From positions 1 to 27,713 of the forward strand of contig CBHYLN010000069.1 in NCBI GenBank assembly GCA_966128725.1: a stretch of 27,713 nucleotides of DNA, given 5' to 3'. Below the pieces are notes generated by a model. That model made no database searches, was not told the DNA's origin, and saw only the letters and a program-made list of their open reading frames with translations. The position numbers and the translations under genes were made by a program. Origin of the DNA: JAFDZV01 sp966128725. GTDB lineage: Bacteria > Bacteroidota > Ignavibacteria > OLB7. Shown here one piece after another: positions 24,470 to 27,713 of the stretch (position 1 is its first letter; the number at the start of each line of letters is the position of its first letter).

Positions 24470-25300
24470 TCACGAGGTGGGCATTTCGATGTTCAATTTA
24501 TCCACTGCCTCGGCGGCGGCCTGCTGCTCGGCCTCCTTCTTGCTGCGGCCTCGTCCCTCGCCTCGCATCTCGCCGCCCACCATCACCTGTACGGTAAAGA
24601 TACGTTCGTGGTCGGGCCCTTCCTCCTTCACCACTACGTAACGCGGCGCCCCCAGGCCCTGCGCCTGCATGTGCTCCAGCAGAATGCTCTTGAAGTTCTC
24701 GTCGATGAACAGAACCTTCTCGCACGTTTCCGGTGTAAGCAGCGTGCGTGCCAGGAATTGCTTCACGGGAATCAGGTTGCCGTCGTTGTCCAGATAGATG
24801 GCGGCGATAATCGCCTCGAACGCATCGGCCAGCAGCGAATCGTTCCCCTGCACCAGCGACTGCTCGGCCGAGGAGTTCAGCAGCACGATTTCCTCCAGCC
24901 GAACCATGCGCGCGCACAGCGTAAGCGCCTTACGGTTGACCAGCCGGCTGCGCAGCTTCGTGAGCTCGCCTTCCTGGATATCGGTATAACGGTGGAACAG
25001 GAACTCGCCGATCAGCATGTTGAGAATCGAGTCGCCAAGGAATTCCAGGCGCTCGTTGCTGATGATCGTGCTGACTTCCGCGACCTGAAGGTAGCTGCGG
25101 TGGATCAACGCCTGCTCGAAGTAGGCGAGATTGCCGATACGATACCCGACCACTTCCTCCAGCAATTGCAATGCCTTCGGAGTTATCAGGTTATGGTTGA
25201 GAAACTGTTTGCGGTCCGGGTAGGGTGAAAAGATTGCCTCGACCGAGGCACCTGCCTTGGCGGAACGCCCGAACAGCCTGCTGACGAGTTGCCGGATCAT
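24470..25300 (-). CDS. rnc: Ribonuclease III
   Basis: A 276-residue double-stranded-RNA endonuclease that processes rRNA and structured mRNAs. The nuclease signature NERLEFLGDSILN has E83, E86 and D90; the second acidic cluster is LLADAFEAIIAAIYLD with D159 and E162, so the two-metal active site is complete. The C-terminal dsRNA-binding domain (about 205-272) ends with GRGRSKKEAEQQAAAEAVDKL, the conserved helix that contacts RNA. About 40 residues precede the usual start, an extension I associate with Bacteroidota RNase III. It is the last gene of the fabG-acpP-fabF-rnc cluster, though 369 bp separate it from fabF. Confidence 0.96.
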   Translation of the reverse strand: MIRQLVSRLFGRSAKAGASVEAIFSPYPDRKQFLNHNLITPKALQLLEEVVGYRIGNLAYFEQALIHRSYLQVAEVSTIISNERLEFLGDSILNMLIGEFLFHRYTDIQEGELTKLRSRLVNRKALTLCARMVRLEEIVLLNSSAEQSLVQGNDSLLADAFEAIIAAIYLDNDGNLIPVKQFLARTLLTPETCEKVLFIDENFKSILLEHMQAQGLGAPRYVVVKEEGPDHERIFTVQVMVGGEMRGEGRGRSKKEAEQQAAAEAVDKLNIEMPTS

Positions 25301-25669
25301 ACGCGCACGAGTTTTGGGGGAGAGCTGGCCAGGTCATACCGGCACGTACTCGGCTTGCGTAAGATGTACCCGTCATCCGGAGCGACGTCGACGTTCGTGG
25401 GAGAACGCCCCGATGCGTTGTACGACGCCGCTCCGCATGACACTACGATCCCAGACACAAGCCGGGCACAGGGCCAAGGTTCCGGCGCAGGCACCACACA
25501 GCCACCAACATGCGGCTGGCAGGCCCCACACACGAACCAAGGTACGGCCCGATGGATATGAACTACGCCACGGCTTCGGAGCATACGCACGGTGGGGTGC
25601 GCCGAACGCTGGGGCATGGATTGCAGCAATCATCGGCCGGCGGGCGCGGAGCGCCTGCCGGCCGAATCA
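25301..25669. other. Intergenic region between fabF and rnc
   Basis: These 369 bases hold a strong hairpin right after the fabF stop and otherwise nothing I can support. Open frames here have poor composition and no domain. No SRP RNA, tRNA or riboswitch signature was recognised. The gap is longer than usual for this cluster, so rnc may have its own promoter here, but no clear box was seen. Confidence 0.45.
25634..25664. repeat. Strong hairpin after fabF
   Basis: CGGCCGGC-G-GGCGC (25634-25647), loop GGA, GCGCC-T-GCCGGCCG (25651-25664). This is a 14-bp stem with one G-U when read on the plus strand, or one A-C mismatch on the minus (transcribed) strand. It starts 6 bp after the fabF stop. No U-tract follows on the minus strand, so termination may be weak; it may act as a 3' mRNA stabiliser. 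Confidence 0.55.
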
Positions 25670-26923
25670 TCATGCAAACTTCTTGAAACAGAGCGAGCAG
25701 TTGTGCCCGCCGAACCCGAACGCATTGGAGATCGCGACGTTTACCTCGTGCGCGCGCGGCGCGTTCGGCACGAAGTCGATATCCACCTCGGGGTCCGGAG
25801 TCTCGTTGTTGATCGTTGGCGGCACCATCCCGTTCTGCATCGCAAGGATCGTGGCGATGGCCTCAACGGCGCCGGCGGCACCAAGCAGGTGGCCGGTCAT
25901 CGACTTGGTGGCGCTGATCAACAGCGAATGCGCATGCTCACCGAACAGATTCTTGATGGCGTGCACCTCGGCAAGGTCGCCAAGCGGCGTCGAGGTACCA
26001 TGCGTGTTGATGTAGTCAACAGCCTCAACGGGCAGCCCGGCGCCCTTCAGCGCCATCTTCATGGCCCTGAATGCGCCTTCGCCGTTGGGCGCGGGCGCGG
26101 TCATGTGATGCGCATCGGATGTAAGCCCAACGCCAACGATCTCGGCGTAGATATGCGCCCCACGCTTCTGCGCATGCTCCAGTGATTCCAGGATGATCGT
26201 GCCGGAGCCCTCGCCCAGCACAAATCCATCGCGGTTGGCGTCAAACGGACGGCTGGCGGTCTGCGGCGAATCGTTCCGGCGCGAAAGCGCCTTCATGGCG
26301 TTGAAGCCACCGATCGCCATTGGCGTAACCACGGCCTCCGAGCCACCCGTCACCATCAGATCGGCATCGCCGCGCTGGATCAGCATGTAGGCATCAACGA
26401 TGGCGTTGGCGCTGGTTGCGCACGCCGAGGTTGTTGCATAGCTGGGGCCCTTCAGGTTGAAACGGATCGAGATCATTCCGGCCGCGATGTTCGAGATGAG
26501 CATCGGGATAAAAAACGGACTGATCCGATGCGGCCCGCCGGTTTCAAAGAGCGTTGTCTGCTGATGGTGGTATGTCCACATACCGCCAATACCGGAACCG
26601 AAGATCGATCCGGACCGTTCGGGGTCAACCTGTTCACGCGTCAGGCCGGCATCGGCCATGGCCTCGTCGGTTGACGCCAGCGCGAACTGTGTGTACCGAT
26701 CGGTCTTGTTGGCGGTCTTGCGATCGAGCAGCGCCACCGGGTCGAAGTTCTTGACCTCGCAGGCAAACTTTGTATCGTAGTCCGATGCATCGAACTGGGT
26801 GATGAAGTCCGAACCGCTTCGGCCTTCCATCATCGCGTCCCAGAATTCCCTGCGGGTGTTGCCGATGGGAGTAACCGCGCCCATGCCGGTAACCACCACC
26901 CTGCGACCGTTGTATTGCTCCAT
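25670..26923 (-). CDS. fabF: Beta-ketoacyl-ACP synthase II
   Basis: A 417-residue condensing enzyme that elongates acyl-ACP with malonyl-ACP in fatty-acid synthesis. The Cys-His-His triad is intact: Cys168 (TTSACATSANAI), His308 (NTHGTSTPLGD) and His345 (KSMTGHLLGAAGAVEA), with the conserved Lys340 before it. Length and numbering match E. coli FabF (C163, H303, H340) with a five-residue offset. The N-terminus RRVVVTGMGAVTPIG and the C-terminal GFGGHNCSLCFKK are standard. It lies downstream of acpP on the same strand, separated by 247 bp that hold two hairpins. It belongs to the fab cluster with acpP and fabG. Confidence 0.97.
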   Translation of the reverse strand: MEQYNGRRVVVTGMGAVTPIGNTRREFWDAMMEGRSGSDFITQFDASDYDTKFACEVKNFDPVALLDRKTANKTDRYTQFALASTDEAMADAGLTREQVDPERSGSIFGSGIGGMWTYHHQQTTLFETGGPHRISPFFIPMLISNIAAGMISIRFNLKGPSYATTSACATSANAIVDAYMLIQRGDADLMVTGGSEAVVTPMAIGGFNAMKALSRRNDSPQTASRPFDANRDGFVLGEGSGTIILESLEHAQKRGAHIYAEIVGVGLTSDAHHMTAPAPNGEGAFRAMKMALKGAGLPVEAVDYINTHGTSTPLGDLAEVHAIKNLFGEHAHSLLISATKSMTGHLLGAAGAVEAIATILAMQNGMVPPTINNETPDPEVDIDFVPNAPRAHEVNVAISNAFGFGGHNCSLCFKKFA

Positions 26924-26974
26924 GAGATGAATGCACTATTGTTTGGAGGCGCGCACCCTGGCTGACCGCCCCCG

Positions 26975-26990
26975 GCACGTTGAAACGTGC
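26975..26990. repeat. Short hairpin upstream of fabF
   Basis: GCACGT-TGAA-ACGTGC, a perfect 6-bp stem with a 4-nt loop, 52 bp upstream of the fabF start. With the larger hairpin at 27001-27038 it forms a tandem pair in the acpP-fabF gap. Confidence 0.4.
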
Positions 26991-27000
26991 TAGAAAGAAT

Positions 27001-27038
27001 GCCCGGCCTTGAGCCCCTAATGGGCATGAAGACCGGGC
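27001..27038 (-). terminator. Partial terminator/attenuator hairpin between acpP and fabF
   Basis: On the minus strand GCCCGG...CCGGGC encloses further pairs (CTT/AAG, GCCC/GGGC) around a short loop and is followed by ATTCTTTCT. It lies 133 bp after the acpP stop. It could reduce read-through so that acpP, needed in excess, is expressed more than fabF. Confidence 0.55.
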
Positions 27039-27170
27039 GATACTCACGACATTCGTCGATGGCCCGAATTCACCGCGTTCATACGCTGTGCTCCACACGA
27101 TTGCTCGTGGCATATCGAAGTGGTGCTTGGCGAGGCATCGCAGGCAGCATCGGGCAATACAGTGCGCCGC

Positions 27171-27407
27171 TTAGGCGGTCTTCGCCTGCAGGTAGGTCAC
27201 CGCGTCACCAACGGTCTGGATCTTCTCGGCATCCGCGTCGTCGATCGTGACATTGAATGACTTCTCGAACTCCATGATGAGTTCGACGGTATCGAGCGAG
27301 TCGGCGCCGAGATCGTTGATGAACGATGCACCCGACGTGATCTGCGATTCCTCGACACCGAGTTTATTAACGATGATTTCCTTGACTTTGGCTTCGACGT
27401 CTGCCAT
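27171..27407 (-). CDS. acpP: Acyl carrier protein
   Basis: A 78-residue acidic carrier for growing acyl chains in fatty-acid synthesis. The phosphopantetheine attachment serine is Ser37 in the invariant GADSLDTVELIMEFE. The family fold is complete from VEAKVKEIIVNKLGV to DAVTYLQA. Start ATG 27407 is preceded by a GGAG-like sequence (ACGGAGAGACACA), one of the few convincing ribosome binding sites here. It sits between fabG and fabF in the usual order. Confidence 0.97.
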   Translation of the reverse strand: MADVEAKVKEIIVNKLGVEESQITSGASFINDLGADSLDTVELIMEFEKSFNVTIDDADAEKIQTVGDAVTYLQAKTA

Positions 27408-27537
27408 TGTGTCTCTCCGTGAAAGAGGTTCTGATGTGTATTGAAAGGAGTACTCGGATCCCTGTTGCCGAACTACCGGTAGGAAACTGGCTGAACAAGC
27501 GGGTCCGCCTGCAACGAAACCGGCGGATGGCCGGCGT

Positions 27538-27713
27538 TTACACCATGGTCATGCCGCCGTCGACGGCGAGCACCTGCCCGGTTATGTAGCTCGCGTCGTC
27601 GCTGGCGAGGAAGGATACGGCCGCAGCCACGTCCGCCCCCTGCCCCTGACGCTTCAAAGGGATCAAGGAGAGCAGGCCCTCCTGCTGTGTCTCGTTGAGC
27701 TTCGCGGTCATGT
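27538..27713 (-). CDS. fabG: 3-oxoacyl-ACP reductase (C-terminal part, runs off right edge)
   Basis: The last 57 residues of FabG, the NADPH-dependent short-chain reductase that reduces 3-oxoacyl-ACP. The visible end has the family pattern LIPLKRQGQGADVAAAVSFL, then ASDDASYITGQVLAVDGGM and the terminal TMV. The stop is TAA at 27540-27538. The catalytic Ser-Tyr-Lys and the NADPH-binding part lie outside the window. It is the first gene of the visible fabG-acpP-fabF cluster, 130 bp upstream of acpP. Confidence 0.95.
   Translation of the reverse strand, partial: MTAKLNETQQEGLLSLIPLKRQGQGADVAAAVSFLASDDASYITGQVLAVDGGMTMV

Noticed and set aside
25301..25633. Possible small RNA (such as SRP RNA) between fabF and rnc
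   Set aside because: The conserved SRP GGAAGCAGCC-type loop and other known signatures are missing.
1..27713. CRISPR arrays, insertion sequences, prophage or integron signals
   Set aside because: No regularly spaced repeats, transposase or integrase genes, or long terminal repeats were found on reading both strands.

Overview
GC-rich bacterial chromosome segment that looks like a free-living Gram-negative from the Bacteroidota/Chlorobiota (FCB) side of the tree. An Ignavibacteria/Kapabacteria-like lineage is my best guess. The basis is several -7 boxes of the Bacteroidota type (TAnnTTTG), few clear Shine-Dalgarno sequences, a DUF3467 protein, an OmpA lipoprotein carrying a PD40 propeller, many outer-membrane barrel-like proteins with signal peptides, RNase III with an N-terminal extension, and a transketolase split into two genes. 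The taxonomic call is inference; no rRNA or marker comparison was possible. No tRNA, rRNA, CRISPR array, insertion sequence or prophage was seen.

Layout. 1-435 (-): 5' part of a secreted Cys-containing protein that leaves the window on the left. 436-1169: long gene-free stretch with an inverted-repeat cluster and a promoter. 1170-6104 (+): very large alpha-2-macroglobulin with an intact thioester, followed by a strong terminator. 6343-7242 (+): zinc-ribbon, methyltransferase-like protein. 7512-15753 (-): a run of minus-strand genes, namely a small secreted protein, topA, a lipoprotein, a GH57 branching enzyme, a DUF3467 protein and a TPR protein. 16027-18064 (+): the two transketolase subunits, then a terminator. 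18185-18559 (-) crcB and 18572-19051 (+) moaC start 12 bp apart. 19168-21659 (+): an outer-membrane barrel-like protein overlapping an OmpA/PD40 lipoprotein. 21787-23330 (+): a Cys/His-rich small secreted protein and a barrel whose mature N-terminus is CxxCxC, a probable metal-handling pair. 23576-24361 (-): exported barrel-like protein. 24470-27713 (-): the rnc, fabF, acpP, fabG cluster, with fabG running off the right edge.

How the genes fit together. The right end is the conserved fatty-acid synthesis/RNase III cluster, transcribed fabG to rnc. The middle holds central metabolism (transketolase, GH57 branching enzyme, molybdopterin synthesis, fluoride export) and topoisomerase I. Much of the rest is cell-envelope biology: protease trapping by macroglobulin, a peptidoglycan-tethered OmpA/propeller protein with a barrel partner, and a putative metal-related barrel with a small periplasmic partner. 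Most genes appear to be single transcription units separated by 100-370 bp; the best-supported couplings are the barrel/OmpA overlap and the split transketolase.

The least-described material is the 21.7-23.3 kb Cys-rich pair with its palindromes, the palindrome embedded inside the promoter at 7.93 kb, and the propeller/CRD/OmpA protein coupled to a barrel.
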